From contig JBBQPM010000007.1 of assembly GCA_038217425.1 (NCBI GenBank), positions 5,094 through 69,093 on the forward strand: a DNA stretch of 64,000 nt. Reading direction: 5' to 3'. This document shows, piece by piece, positions 9,398 through 17,854 of this stretch; the stretch's first letter is position 1, and each line of letters begins with the position of its first letter. Below the pieces are notes generated by a model. The model had not been told where the DNA came from. It saw nothing but the letters and a program-made list of their open reading frames with translations, and searched no databases. This DNA is from JAIEPT01 sp038217425 (GTDB lineage Bacteria > Planctomycetota > Planctomycetia > Gemmatales > Gemmataceae). The position numbers were made by a program, and so were the translations under genes.

Positions 9398-10930
9398 ATG
9401 CGTCATCTGCCGAGTCTGGAAGAATTTCGCCGCCTGGCCCAGGGCCAGGCGCTGGTGCCGGTCTTTCGCCAACTCATGGGCGATACCCTCACGCCCGTGG
9501 CCGCGTTCCGCAAAATCCAGGCGGGCGACTGGTCGTTCCTCTTCGAAAGCGTCGTCGGCGGCGAACGCGTCGGGCGGTACAGCTTCCTCGCGTCTCGGCC
9601 CTTCCTCTTATTCCAGGCCTGGGACCGCAAAGTCCGCATCGACGATCCGCATGCCCGCACCCACCAGGAATTCGAACATCCCGATCCGCTGCGGTTGCTC
9701 GAAGAGAAGCTCGAACTCTATCACGCTCCGCACGTCCCCGGGCTGCCGCGATTCTGCGGCGGCGCCGTCGGTTACGCGGGCTACGACACCGTCCGCTATG
9801 CCGAGCGTCTCCCCAATCCGCCGCAGGACGATCGCGGCCTCCCCGATCTGTCGTTCGCGTTCTTCGACCGCATGGTGATCTTCGATCACATCAACAAGAC
9901 GCTCGCCGTCGTCGCCCATGCCCACGTCGATCCGAAGGATCCGCAGCGTTCCTACGAGGAAGCCTGTAAACGGGTCGATGAATGGGCCCTACTGCTGCAA
10001 GCTCCGGGTTCGAACCTCGCCTGCCCCGACATCGCCACGCAGGAGAAGGTCACGCGTTCCTTCACGAGCAACTTCGCCCCCGGCGGCTACGAGCAAGCGG
10101 TCGAGAAGGCCAAGGACTACATCCGCGCCGGCGACGTCTTTCAGGTGGTGCTCAGTCAGCGAATTACCACGCAGACGAAGGCCCATCCGTTCGACATCTA
10201 CCGCACGTTGCGCATCGTCAACCCGAGCCCGTTTCTCTTCTATCTGCAATCGGGCCCCGATCTCACCCTCGTCGGCAGCTCGCCCGAGATCATGGTGCGC
10301 GTCGAGGAAGACAAGGTGACGATCCGCCCGCTCGCCGGCACGCGCAAGCGCGGCAAGACCGAGGAAGAAGACGCGGCCCTCGCCAAGGAATTGATCGACG
10401 ACCCCAAGGAGCGGGCCGAGCATATCATGCTGGTGGATCTGGGCCGCAACGACGTGGGCCGCGTCGCCCGCTACGGCACCGTCGAGATCAGCGACGTGAT
10501 GCAGGTCGAGCGCTACAGCCACGTCATGCACATTTGCAGCAACGTGACCGGCAAGTTGCAGCCCGGCATGTCGAGCTTCGACGCGATGCGTTCGTGCCTC
10601 CCCGCCGGCACGCTGAGCGGCGCCCCCAAGATCCGAGCGATGGAGATCATCGACGAACTAGAGCCGCACCGCCGCGGCCCCTACGGCGGCGCCGTCGGCT
10701 ACATCGATTTCTCCGGCAACATGGATACTTGCATCGCCCTACGGACGATGGTCATTCACAAACAGACGGTGTACCTGCAAGCCGGCGCCGGCATCGTCGC
10801 GGACAGCGTCCCCGAGCAGGAACGCGAGGAGACGATGAACAAGGCGATGGGGTTGCTCAAGGCGCTGGAGTTGGCGGAGTCGCAGTTATCGAACGAGCCG
10901 CGGGGAACTATCGATGCGAGATTTGCTTAA
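9398..10930 (+). CDS. trpE: Anthranilate synthase component I
   Basis: 510 residues, full length for TrpE. It converts chorismate and ammonia (from the TrpG glutaminase, not in this window) to anthranilate, the first step of tryptophan synthesis. Visible motifs are the N-terminal FLFESVVGGERVGRYSFLAS, the chorismate-binding block IRPLAGTRKRGKTEEED.. with ERAEHIMLVDLGRNDVG, LPAGTLSGAPKIRAMEIIDE, and PYGGAVGYIDFSGNMDTCIALRT. ATG 9398 starts the conserved text (MRHLPSLEEFRRLA). The last 17 bases overlap a small membrane protein gene. Confidence 0.93.
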   Translation: MRHLPSLEEFRRLAQGQALVPVFRQLMGDTLTPVAAFRKIQAGDWSFLFESVVGGERVGRYSFLASRPFLLFQAWDRKVRIDDPHARTHQEFEHPDPLRLLEEKLELYHAPHVPGLPRFCGGAVGYAGYDTVRYAERLPNPPQDDRGLPDLSFAFFDRMVIFDHINKTLAVVAHAHVDPKDPQRSYEEACKRVDEWALLLQAPGSNLACPDIATQEKVTRSFTSNFAPGGYEQAVEKAKDYIRAGDVFQVVLSQRITTQTKAHPFDIYRTLRIVNPSPFLFYLQSGPDLTLVGSSPEIMVRVEEDKVTIRPLAGTRKRGKTEEEDAALAKELIDDPKERAEHIMLVDLGRNDVGRVARYGTVEISDVMQVERYSHVMHICSNVTGKLQPGMSSFDAMRSCLPAGTLSGAPKIRAMEIIDELEPHRRGPYGGAVGYIDFSGNMDTCIALRTMVIHKQTVYLQAGAGIVADSVPEQEREETMNKAMGLLKALELAESQLSNEPRGTIDARFA

Positions 10931-11180
10931 CTTTCTTTGGACGCTGCTTACGATCGGGTTATTCCTTCAGGTCGCGCATCTATGGATGAAGGCGTCGCAC
11001 GAGGAGAATGAATCCCGTGCCAGACTACGAGAGATCGCTCGATTTCACCAATCGTTCTGCTTCAAGCAAAACGTCGATCCCAAGATCTATCAAGATAAAT
11101 TGATCGAGGCTGCGGAAGCAAATGGTCTACTTAAAACCTACATGAGCGCCTACGTCTTCTTGAGCCGGCCGGCAAATTAG
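10914..11180 (+). CDS. Small single-pass membrane protein
   Basis: 88 residues; MRDLLNFLWTLLTIGLFLQVAHLWMK is a hydrophobic N-terminal helix, followed by a charged cytoplasmic or periplasmic tail (about 60 residues). ATG 10914 overlaps the end of trpE by 17 bases, suggesting translational coupling. Function unknown. Its stop codon overlaps the stop codon of the convergent BMC-operon gene. Confidence 0.5.
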   Translation: MRDLLNFLWTLLTIGLFLQVAHLWMKASHEENESRARLREIARFHQSFCFKQNVDPKIYQDKLIEAAEANGLLKTYMSAYVFLSRPAN

Positions 11181-12340
11181 CCAAGAATTCGCGCCCATTT
11201 CGCGCGATGCCATGCGACCTTCTCCGCCGCCGTCATCTTCGCGAAATCGGGTTCCTTCGCCGTCGTCTTACTTACATGCTTACCATTCGCACTCGGGGCC
11301 GGGGGCAGGCTTACGGTCGTGCCGTTGCCGCTGTAGCTCATCACGTTCGTCTGCAGTACTAAATCATCCCTGAGCGACCGCTGCGGCTGGATCTTGAGTT
11401 GTTGCAGCACGCCGTGATACGCCTTCACCGCTTCCTCGGGTTCGATCTCCCCGTCGGCGATGAGCCGTAGGAACTGGATGAACGCGAGCTGATTCTCGGC
11501 GTTGTTGATCTTTCGGCCATAGAGGGCGACGCGGGCGCCGTACTTCTTCGCCTCGGCCAGCAGCTTGAACGCATCGAGGGTGGTCCCCGCGCCGCCGCCG
11601 AGGATGCCGACGACCAGGTGCGGATCGTAGTGAACCAACTCCTCCATCGCGGCCGGGCCGTGATAGACCATCTTGAGAAAGATCGGCCGACCCTTTTCGG
11701 TGACGCCGGCGAGCGTGCGGGCGATGGCGTCGTTGATGAATCCCGGCAGTAGTTTGGGATCGACCGAGTCGGGGCGATTCGGATCGAAGATTTCCAGGAA
11801 GTGGCGAAAGCCTTTGCGTTCGGCTTCCAGGCGAAACTGCTTGTATTCTTCGAGAGCGTTGCGATCGATGGCCGCGTCGTTCTGGAAGGTGATGCTGTAA
11901 AGCCCGAGATTGGTTCCGCGCTTGCGTTCCTCGGGCGTGGGATCGAGGCGGCCGCACTGGATGTGATCGATGCTGGCGCTGCGGAAGGGCATCGACGCTG
12001 CGGCTGCGATGTTGCCGCCGCGCGGGAGGTGGATGTCGGTCGTGTCATTTGCGCGGGCCGCGGGAGTCACGTGGCTATTGTCGAAGATCCGCTTTTGTTG
12101 CGCGAGGATTTCATTCGAATGGGCCGACATGAGCATGATGTCGACGAGGCCCTGCTTGGTGATCTGCTCCATGAGATTGCGATACTCTTGCAGGCTGCGC
12201 ACCCGCCCGTCGGCCAACTTGCCGGGGCTGGCAATGCCGAAGGCCATGTCCGCATCCTTGGCGTCGGCGAGGATGAAGTCCTTACACCGCACCGGGTCGG
12301 CGTGGATCCGCTGTAGCTTCTGATCGAGTGATTTATCCAT
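11177..12340 (-). CDS. Aldolase-like protein of the microcompartment operon, function unknown
   Basis: 387 residues and the last gene of the BMC operon, 4 bp after the malate/lactate dehydrogenase. The central text (IFLKMVYHGPAAMEELVHYD, VVGILGGGAGTTLDAFKLLAEAKKYG, ALYGRKINNAENQLAFIQFL) has the beta-alpha rhythm and the GGGAGTT phosphate-binding loop of TIM-barrel aldolases. It ends in a flexible Pro/Ser/Ala-rich linker (about residues 335-362) and a short basic amphipathic helix (FAKMTAAEKVAWHRAKWARI), the arrangement of an encapsulation peptide. The fold assignment is moderately secure, the reaction unknown. A Lys (LKMV) could serve a class I Schiff-base mechanism. Confidence 0.7.
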   Translation of the reverse strand: MDKSLDQKLQRIHADPVRCKDFILADAKDADMAFGIASPGKLADGRVRSLQEYRNLMEQITKQGLVDIMLMSAHSNEILAQQKRIFDNSHVTPAARANDTTDIHLPRGGNIAAAASMPFRSASIDHIQCGRLDPTPEERKRGTNLGLYSITFQNDAAIDRNALEEYKQFRLEAERKGFRHFLEIFDPNRPDSVDPKLLPGFINDAIARTLAGVTEKGRPIFLKMVYHGPAAMEELVHYDPHLVVGILGGGAGTTLDAFKLLAEAKKYGARVALYGRKINNAENQLAFIQFLRLIADGEIEPEEAVKAYHGVLQQLKIQPQRSLRDDLVLQTNVMSYSGNGTTVSLPPAPSANGKHVSKTTAKEPDFAKMTAAEKVAWHRAKWARILG

Positions 12341-12344
12341 GATG

Positions 12345-13370
12345 TTACTTCTTGGCGCCCCACGCCGAACGCGGAATCTCGCGTCCGTTACTGCCCGATG
12401 TCGTGACCGCGGGCGCTGCCTTCGCCGCGCCGCCGGCCCCGAGTCGCGATTCGACCGCCGCAATGGTTTCGCGCAACACGCGTGCCGAGTTCTGCAATCC
12501 CAGCCGCTCCTTCGGCGTGAGCGGCAATTCGAGCTGCTTCCGTGCCCCGCCGCACCCGACTTCCGTCGGCACCGACAGGCACACATCGTAAAGCCCATAC
12601 GAGCCGTTCATGAGGGTGCTGACCGGCAAGATCTTTCGACTATCGAGCAGAATCGCCTGCACGACTTCGCGAATCGAAATACCGACCGCGAAGCCCGAGC
12701 CCCCTTTGAGCTTGATCACCTGGGCGCCCGACGTTTTCGTGTCTTCGAAGACCTCTTTGCCGACCTGGGCGTCAAAGCCGGGCCATTGCTCCAGCGAAAA
12801 TCCGCCGACCGTGGCACTCGACCAGATCGGCACCATGCTGTCGCCATGTTCGCCGAGAATCAGTGCCTTCACCTGCGTGGCCGGAACCTTCAGCTTGCGG
12901 GCCAAGTAACTCTGGAAGCGAGCAGTATCGAGCACCGTCCCCAAACCGAGCACGCGATTGGCCGGCAGCCCGGAACGTTTGACCGCGAGATACGTCAGCA
13001 CATCGACCGGATTGCTCACGACCACTAAGTAGCCGTTCTCTTTGAAGCTCGCTTGCTTCATTTGTTCGAGCAGGCCGAGGAAAAGATCGACATTGCGATT
13101 GATGAGATCGAGTCGGCTCTCGTCCGGCTTGCGGCGCAACCCCGCGGTGACGACGACGACGTCGCTCGTCTTGATGTCGGACATATCGCCCGCGTGAATC
13201 CGTTGATCCGCGACGAGGCTAGAGCCGTGCAGCAGATCAAGCGCGACGCCCTTGCCCATGTCGGCATTGGCGTCGAGGATACACAGATCGCTGACGATGC
13301 CCGCACACTGAAGCGCGTACGCCGTCATGCTGCCGACCAACCCGCCACCGCCTACGATGCTGACTTTCAT
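12345..13370 (-). CDS. NAD-dependent malate/lactate dehydrogenase of the BMC operon
   Basis: 341 residues. Rossmann motif VGGGGLVGSMTA at the N-terminus, Asp after strand 2 (CILDAN) for NAD preference, the catalytic loop AGLRRKPDESRLDL, LGLGTVLDTARF (substrate Arg) and the catalytic His in LGEHGDS. At the position that separates lactate (Gln) from malate (Arg) dehydrogenases (the fifth residue of AGLRR) it has Arg, favouring a dicarboxylate such as oxaloacetate. In PV BMC loci an LDH/MDH homologue recycles the NADH formed by the aldehyde dehydrogenase. The C-terminal 30 residues are a Gly/Ala-rich extension ending RSAWGAKK. Confidence 0.88.
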   Translation of the reverse strand: MKVSIVGGGGLVGSMTAYALQCAGIVSDLCILDANADMGKGVALDLLHGSSLVADQRIHAGDMSDIKTSDVVVVTAGLRRKPDESRLDLINRNVDLFLGLLEQMKQASFKENGYLVVVSNPVDVLTYLAVKRSGLPANRVLGLGTVLDTARFQSYLARKLKVPATQVKALILGEHGDSMVPIWSSATVGGFSLEQWPGFDAQVGKEVFEDTKTSGAQVIKLKGGSGFAVGISIREVVQAILLDSRKILPVSTLMNGSYGLYDVCLSVPTEVGCGGARKQLELPLTPKERLGLQNSARVLRETIAAVESRLGAGGAAKAAPAVTTSGSNGREIPRSAWGAKK

Positions 13371-13391
13371 GGTGTCGCCCTTTAAATTGCC

Positions 13392-13469
13392 TTTCCGAGC
13401 CGGAAGCGTAAGCGACGACTATTCACTTAACTGCCGGGACGTTCGTCGCTAACGCTTCCGGCTCGGAAA
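13392..13469. repeat. Hairpin repeat of the GAGCCG...AGCG family, copy 3, inside the BMC operon
   Basis: TTTCCGAGCCGGAAGCGTAA (from 13392) pairs with the complementary arm ending GGCTCGGAAA at 13469; about 27 pairs, loop of 24 bases. It separates the dehydrogenase from the aldolase gene and could weaken or stabilise parts of the operon transcript. Confidence 0.8.
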
Positions 13470-13472
13470 TTA

Positions 13473-14369
13473 CTACGCCGGGTTTCCCGCGAGGGCGGCC
13501 ATGACTTGATCCGTAATCGTCTTCACCAGTTGATCCATATCTTTCGTCGCCGGCTTCTTGGGCTCCGGCTTGCATTCGCACTCGCCGCTCCAACTGCAAT
13601 CTTCGGTCGGCCCCACGCCAGTCTCGGTCTCGGTCGTGAACGCGTACGGTTGCGGCACGAAGTCGCCATAACCCTGCGCGAAAATGCTGGGTCCGCACAA
13701 GTCGCAGTCAGGCCGATTGAGTCGCGGATCGTCGAGCTTGAGCTTCTTCTTGAACTCCATGAGTTCTTTGTTCTCGCCGGCACTAAAGTAGTTCACCCGG
13801 CCCAGGATCTTCGACAGAATTAGAATCCGACAATAGGCGTCGATAATTTCGGAATTGAAGTACGCATTCTCGAGCGTCGGGCCCCACGTCACCGTGCCGT
13901 GATTGGCGAGCAGCACCGTGTTGCAATCCTTAACGTACGGCACGATCGAGTTCGGCAACCGTTGATCGCCCGGCGTCGCATACTTCGCAATCGCGACTTC
14001 GCCGAGAAATACTTCGACCTCGGGGAGCACGCATTTGGGGATCGGTTCATGGGCCACGGCAAACGCTGTCGCATGCGGCGGATGGCAATGCACCACGGCG
14101 CCGACGTCGGGCCGATGCTTGTAGACGACCAGATGCAGCAGCACCTCGCTCGTTCGCCGCTTCGTTCCGGCGAGCTGCTTGCCTTCGTAATCGACCTTGC
14201 AGATGTCCTCGGGCTTCATGAAGCCCTTCGACACCATCGTCGGCGTGCACAGGATCTCTTTATCGTTGAGCCGAACGGTGATGTTCCCATCGTTAGCGGC
14301 CGCGAAGCCCTTGTTGTAAAGTCGCCGCCCGATCTCGCACATCTGCTCTTTGATCTTGAACTCGTTCAT
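13473..14369 (-). CDS. Class II sugar-phosphate aldolase with encapsulation peptide
   Basis: 298 residues. The aldolase core carries the metal ligands of L-fuculose/L-rhamnulose-phosphate aldolases: VVHCHPPHATA (two His), LPEVEVF (Glu) and LLANHGTVTWG (His). It would split the ketose phosphate to dihydroxyacetone phosphate and L-lactaldehyde. After the core come a cysteine-containing segment (PDCDLCGPS, then EDCSWSGECECKPEPKK) and the terminal amphipathic helix MDQLVKTITDQVMAAL, a typical C-terminal encapsulation peptide that targets the enzyme into the shell. It overlaps the preceding BMC-P gene by ATGA. In PV-type BMCs this aldolase defines the pathway. Confidence 0.9.
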   Translation of the reverse strand: MNEFKIKEQMCEIGRRLYNKGFAAANDGNITVRLNDKEILCTPTMVSKGFMKPEDICKVDYEGKQLAGTKRRTSEVLLHLVVYKHRPDVGAVVHCHPPHATAFAVAHEPIPKCVLPEVEVFLGEVAIAKYATPGDQRLPNSIVPYVKDCNTVLLANHGTVTWGPTLENAYFNSEIIDAYCRILILSKILGRVNYFSAGENKELMEFKKKLKLDDPRLNRPDCDLCGPSIFAQGYGDFVPQPYAFTTETETGVGPTEDCSWSGECECKPEPKKPATKDMDQLVKTITDQVMAALAGNPA

Positions 14370-14662
14370 GACGTCGCCCCTTCGTTGCTTAATTGAACCT
14401 GATCTAAAATGATCGCACAGTACCCATCGAGCGGCTTCTTGTTCGGATAGAACGGCATCTGCGCCTCGACTCCTTCGCTGACGGCAATCTTCTGACCCAT
14501 GCCGGCGCCCAGTTCGTCGAGCACCACGAACTCCTCGCCGTCCGCCTTCCCGTCGCGCAGTCCCTGAAGGCTGAAGGGCGCCGCGATGAGCCAGCGATAC
14601 CCCTTCAGCGTGGGGTGCATGCTCGAAAGCGTCAGCGAGCCGATGACTTCCGCGATCCGCAT
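14366..14662 (-). CDS. BMC-P pentamer shell protein (EutN/CcmL family)
   Basis: 98 residues starting MRIAEVIGSLTLSSMHPTLKG, the EutN/CcmL fold: an N-terminal strand with G-S/V and the HPTL..G motif, then VLDELGAGMGQKIAVSEG, a conserved turn. Pentamers of this family cap the vertices of the shell. It follows another BMC-P gene by 7 bp and overlaps the aldolase start (ATGA). The start is ATG 14660-14662. Confidence 0.9.
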   Translation of the reverse strand: MRIAEVIGSLTLSSMHPTLKGYRWLIAAPFSLQGLRDGKADGEEFVVLDELGAGMGQKIAVSEGVEAQMPFYPNKKPLDGYCAIILDQVQLSNEGATS

Positions 14663-14669
14663 AAAATCC

Positions 14670-14921
14670 TCAATCGACAATCCCGACCGTGAGCCAGCGC
14701 GCCGGCGTGTTCTTGCCAAGCATCTTCTGCGTCGTGGCGCCGTCGCTCGTCACCAAGACTCTATCGCCGACGCCTGCACCCAATGAATCGACCGCCAGCA
14801 CCGGTTCGCCGTCCGGCTTCGCGTCGGTCGTCAGAAACTGCACCACGAGCAACTTCCACCCGTTCAAGGTCGGATGCTTGATGGTCCCGAACGCACTTCC
14901 AACCACGGCGCCGATCTGCAT
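14670..14921 (-). CDS. BMC-P pentamer shell protein (EutN/CcmL family)
   Basis: 83 residues, MQIGAVVGSAFGTIKHPTLNGWKLLVVQ, then VDSLGAGVGDRVLVTSDG, the EutN/CcmL signature, and a short C-terminus ending VGIVD, which is shared with the third BMC-P. It begins one base after the aldehyde dehydrogenase stop. The three BMC-P paralogues of this operon match the usual count of PV-type loci and presumably occupy different vertices. Confidence 0.9.
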   Translation of the reverse strand: MQIGAVVGSAFGTIKHPTLNGWKLLVVQFLTTDAKPDGEPVLAVDSLGAGVGDRVLVTSDGATTQKMLGKNTPARWLTVGIVD

Positions 14922-14922
14922 A

Positions 14923-16338
14923 TCACACCACCCGCATGGAGCCGACCGTGCTCGATCGACGTTGCCGCGTGAATGTCAAGGGCGTCGTGACGCCTTCGCC
15001 GGTCGGCGTCGCAATACTAAAGCTGGCGTATCCTTCGCCGCCCAGGCCTAAGCCCGCCATACTGGCGCCGTTCTGTACGAAAATCGTCACGTCCATCTCT
15101 TTGCCCATCTTCGTGATGGTGTCGACGTTGCGCGAGTGAATCAGGGCGGTGTGCTTGTAGCCATGCTCGTACTTCTTGGCCAGCGCGATGGCCGCGTCGA
15201 CGTTCGCGGCCTTCACGAACGGCACGAACGTCATCATCTGTTCGTGATCGACGAACGGATTCGATTCGTCGGTTTCGCCGAAAAGGAGTTCGGTGTCGCT
15301 CGGCACGGTGAGGCCGATCGCTTTCGCCAGGACCGCGGCATCGACGCCGATTAAGTCCTTATTGGCGATGGTCTTGCCCCCTTCGCCGGGACCGAACGCG
15401 ATCTTCGTGAGGTCGGCGATCTGCGAAGCACTTAAGCGAACCGCCTTGTACTTCGTCATCGCAGTGAGCAGTTCTTCAAAGATCGAGGCGACGGCGAAGA
15501 CTTCTTTCTCGCCGATGCAGAGAAGATTATTGTCATAGGCGGCGCCCTTGATGATCGACTGGGCGGCGTTGTCGAGGTCGGCCGTCTCATCGACGACGAC
15601 CGGCGGATTGCCCGGCCCGGCGACGATGGCGCGTTTCGGACTTCGAAGCGCGGCCCGACCGACCGCAGGTCCGCCGGTCACGCACAGCAGTCGAACGTCG
15701 CGGTGCTGAAAAATCGCCTCGGCCGATTCGAGCGTCGGCTTGTCGATGATGGTGAGCAGATTGTCGATGCCGATCGCTTCGAAGATCCCTTGATTGAAGA
15801 GTTGCACGCCTTTGCAGGCGATGCGGGCGCCGCTCGGATGCGGATTGCAAATCAACGCATTCCCCGCGGCCAGAATATTAATCGCATTGGCGGCGAGCGT
15901 CGGCAGCGAATGCGTCACGGGAGTAATGATGCCGACAACGCCGAACGGGGCATACTCGACGAGGGCGATGCCGTTTTCGCCGGCGTAGGCTTCAGTCTTG
16001 AGCCACTCGACGCCGAGCGTCTTTTCGCCGGCCACTTTCAGCTTCTCAATCTTGTGAATGAGTCGGCCGATCTTGGTCTCTTCCATCTCGTCCCGGCCCA
16101 ATTCCTCGGCGCGAGTAATGCAAATTTTGCGGATGACGTCGGTCGCCTTGCGGCGCGCTTCCATGCCCAGCGCCTGGAACTTTTGCTGCGCGGGCACGGC
16201 GGCAGCAACGGCTTCATCGACGTCGCTGAACACGCCCCAGCCCTTCCCGGCAGGCTTCGCCGGCGCCGCGGCGCTCTTCACGTTCATTAGCACTTCTTGC
16301 ACGATGCTGCGGATGAGATCGTCGCTCACGGCTACCAT
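14923..16338 (-). CDS. CoA-acylating aldehyde dehydrogenase (PduP/EutE-like), encapsulated
   Basis: 471 residues. The N-terminus DDLIRSIVQEVLMNVK is an amphipathic encapsulation peptide, followed by an Ala/Pro/Lys linker and the aldehyde dehydrogenase domain from about residue 35: APFGVVGIITPVTHSLPTLA, GNALICNPHPSG, LLCVTGGPAVGRAA and the catalytic Cys in AYDNNLLCIGEKEVF. It oxidises an aldehyde, here most probably L-lactaldehyde, with NAD and CoA inside the shell. Product acyl-CoA is the substrate of PduL from the same operon. Length and motifs are normal for the PduP/EutE group. Confidence 0.93.
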   Translation of the reverse strand: MVAVSDDLIRSIVQEVLMNVKSAAAPAKPAGKGWGVFSDVDEAVAAAVPAQQKFQALGMEARRKATDVIRKICITRAEELGRDEMEETKIGRLIHKIEKLKVAGEKTLGVEWLKTEAYAGENGIALVEYAPFGVVGIITPVTHSLPTLAANAINILAAGNALICNPHPSGARIACKGVQLFNQGIFEAIGIDNLLTIIDKPTLESAEAIFQHRDVRLLCVTGGPAVGRAALRSPKRAIVAGPGNPPVVVDETADLDNAAQSIIKGAAYDNNLLCIGEKEVFAVASIFEELLTAMTKYKAVRLSASQIADLTKIAFGPGEGGKTIANKDLIGVDAAVLAKAIGLTVPSDTELLFGETDESNPFVDHEQMMTFVPFVKAANVDAAIALAKKYEHGYKHTALIHSRNVDTITKMGKEMDVTIFVQNGASMAGLGLGGEGYASFSIATPTGEGVTTPLTFTRQRRSSTVGSMRVV

Positions 16339-16352
16339 GTTGATTCTCGCAC

Positions 16353-16661
16353 TTAAGAGGCACTAAAAATGATCTTATTTTCCACGTTGACCGTATCGAC
16401 GATGCCGATAATCGTCGCGTCCGTCGGCAACTTCTCTAACTCGGGTACCAAACGGGCGCTCGAGCCTTGTACGATGAGTACCGTTTGTCCGAGCCCGGCA
16501 CCCACCACATCGAAGCAGACAAAGGTTCGGCCGGTGCCGATGAGTTTGTCGCGCGTTTGCGGATCGACGCGCAGCGGTTCGACGGTGAGGAGCGCGTGGC
16601 CCGTCATGCTGCTGACCTTATGGGTCGCGATCACGCTGCCGGTGACACGGGCCAAGAACAT
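16353..16661 (-). CDS. BMC-P pentamer shell protein (EutN/CcmL family)
   Basis: 102 residues from ATG 16659-16661 (MFLARVTGSVIATHKVSSMTGH), with FVCFDVVGAGLGQTVLIVQGSSAR and the IIGIVDTVNV C-terminus of EutN/CcmL proteins. It lies between acetate kinase (4 bp) and the aldehyde dehydrogenase. The TGHALLTVEPL segment replaces the HPTL..G of the other two copies, so it is the most divergent of the three. Confidence 0.9.
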   Translation of the reverse strand: MFLARVTGSVIATHKVSSMTGHALLTVEPLRVDPQTRDKLIGTGRTFVCFDVVGAGLGQTVLIVQGSSARLVPELEKLPTDATIIGIVDTVNVENKIIFSAS

Positions 16662-16665
16662 GGTT

Positions 16666-17841
16666 TCACTCCTCGAGCTTCGCCTTGGTTTGGCGAGCGA
16701 CAATCAGTTCCTCATTGGTCGGCATGATCCAGAGCTGCACCCGGCTCTTCGGCCCGTCGATGCGAGCTTCCCCCTTGGCCGACACGTTCTTGGCGTCATC
16801 GAGATGAATGCCAAGCCAACTTAAGTTCCTGCAAACCGCTTCCCGCATGCCCACGCTGTTTTCGCCGATGCCGCCGGTGAAGACGATCGCGTCCGCTCCG
16901 TCGAGCAGCAATAGATAAGCGCCGAGATAATGCCGCACGCTGGCGACGAAAACATCGAGCGCCTGAATCGCCTTGGCGTCATTCTTCGCTGCCGCGGACT
17001 CGATGTCGCGGAGATCGTTGAAACCGCTCAGGCCAAGCAGGCCGCTTCGTTCCGCCAGGTCGTCGAGCAATTGCTCGAGCGTTCTACCCGTTCCACGCAA
17101 GAGCACCGGTAGGGCGAAGACGTCGAAGTCGCCCACGCGGTTATTGTTCGGCAAGCCGCTCTGCGGGCTCATGCCCATGCTGGCTGCCTGCGACTTCCCC
17201 GCCTTGATGGCACAGACCGAACTCGAACCGCCGAGGTGGCACGAGACGATCTTCGCGTCGGGCTTGCCCAGCACTTCGCTCATCCGTGTGGCGATATAAC
17301 GATGGCTGGCGCCGTGGAAGCCCCACTTCTTGATGCCGAACTTCTCGATCCATTCGCGCGGGATCGCGTAGAGCTTTTCCGCGTCGGCAATCGTTTCGTG
17401 GAAGCCGGTTTCAAACGCGGCCACCAATGGAATCTCGGGCATTTCCTGGCCGAGCAAGCGCATCGCTTTCACGTACGGCGGATTGTGCGCGGGGCAAACG
17501 TCGCTGTAGGCTTCCATCGCCTTGAGCACGCGTTCATCGACGCGCTGCACGCCGGTGACGCCCATGGCGTGGACCGCCTTGAAGCCGATGCCCGCCAGCT
17601 CCTTCGTACTACTCAAGCACTTCTTGGCGGTGAGCGATTCGAGGCACCAACGCACGGCAGCCGCATGATCCTTGGCGACGATGGTCGCATCGTCGCGTTT
17701 CCCGTTCGCATCGACGAAGCATTTCGATTCGCTTGAACCGATCCGTTCGACGCCGCCGCGAGCCAGGACCTGTTCGCTTGCCATATCGAACAGGCGATAC
17801 TTGAAGCTCGTACTTCCGAGATTGGCGACCAAGATCTTCAT
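16666..17841 (-). CDS. ackA: Acetate kinase family enzyme of the BMC operon
   Basis: 391 residues with the ASKHA-fold signatures: MKILVANLGSTSFKYRLF (nucleotide-binding N-terminus), KKWGFHGASHRYIA (substrate and catalytic region), SCHLGGSSSVCAI and IVFTGGIGENS. It transfers phosphate from the acyl phosphate produced by PduL to ADP, giving the carboxylic acid (lactate or propionate/acetate) and ATP. No encapsulation peptide is visible, so it probably works outside or at the shell. Length is normal. Confidence 0.92.
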   Translation of the reverse strand: MKILVANLGSTSFKYRLFDMASEQVLARGGVERIGSSESKCFVDANGKRDDATIVAKDHAAAVRWCLESLTAKKCLSSTKELAGIGFKAVHAMGVTGVQRVDERVLKAMEAYSDVCPAHNPPYVKAMRLLGQEMPEIPLVAAFETGFHETIADAEKLYAIPREWIEKFGIKKWGFHGASHRYIATRMSEVLGKPDAKIVSCHLGGSSSVCAIKAGKSQAASMGMSPQSGLPNNNRVGDFDVFALPVLLRGTGRTLEQLLDDLAERSGLLGLSGFNDLRDIESAAAKNDAKAIQALDVFVASVRHYLGAYLLLLDGADAIVFTGGIGENSVGMREAVCRNLSWLGIHLDDAKNVSAKGEARIDGPKSRVQLWIMPTNEELIVARQTKAKLEE

Positions 17842-17854
17842 GATCGGCGTCCTA

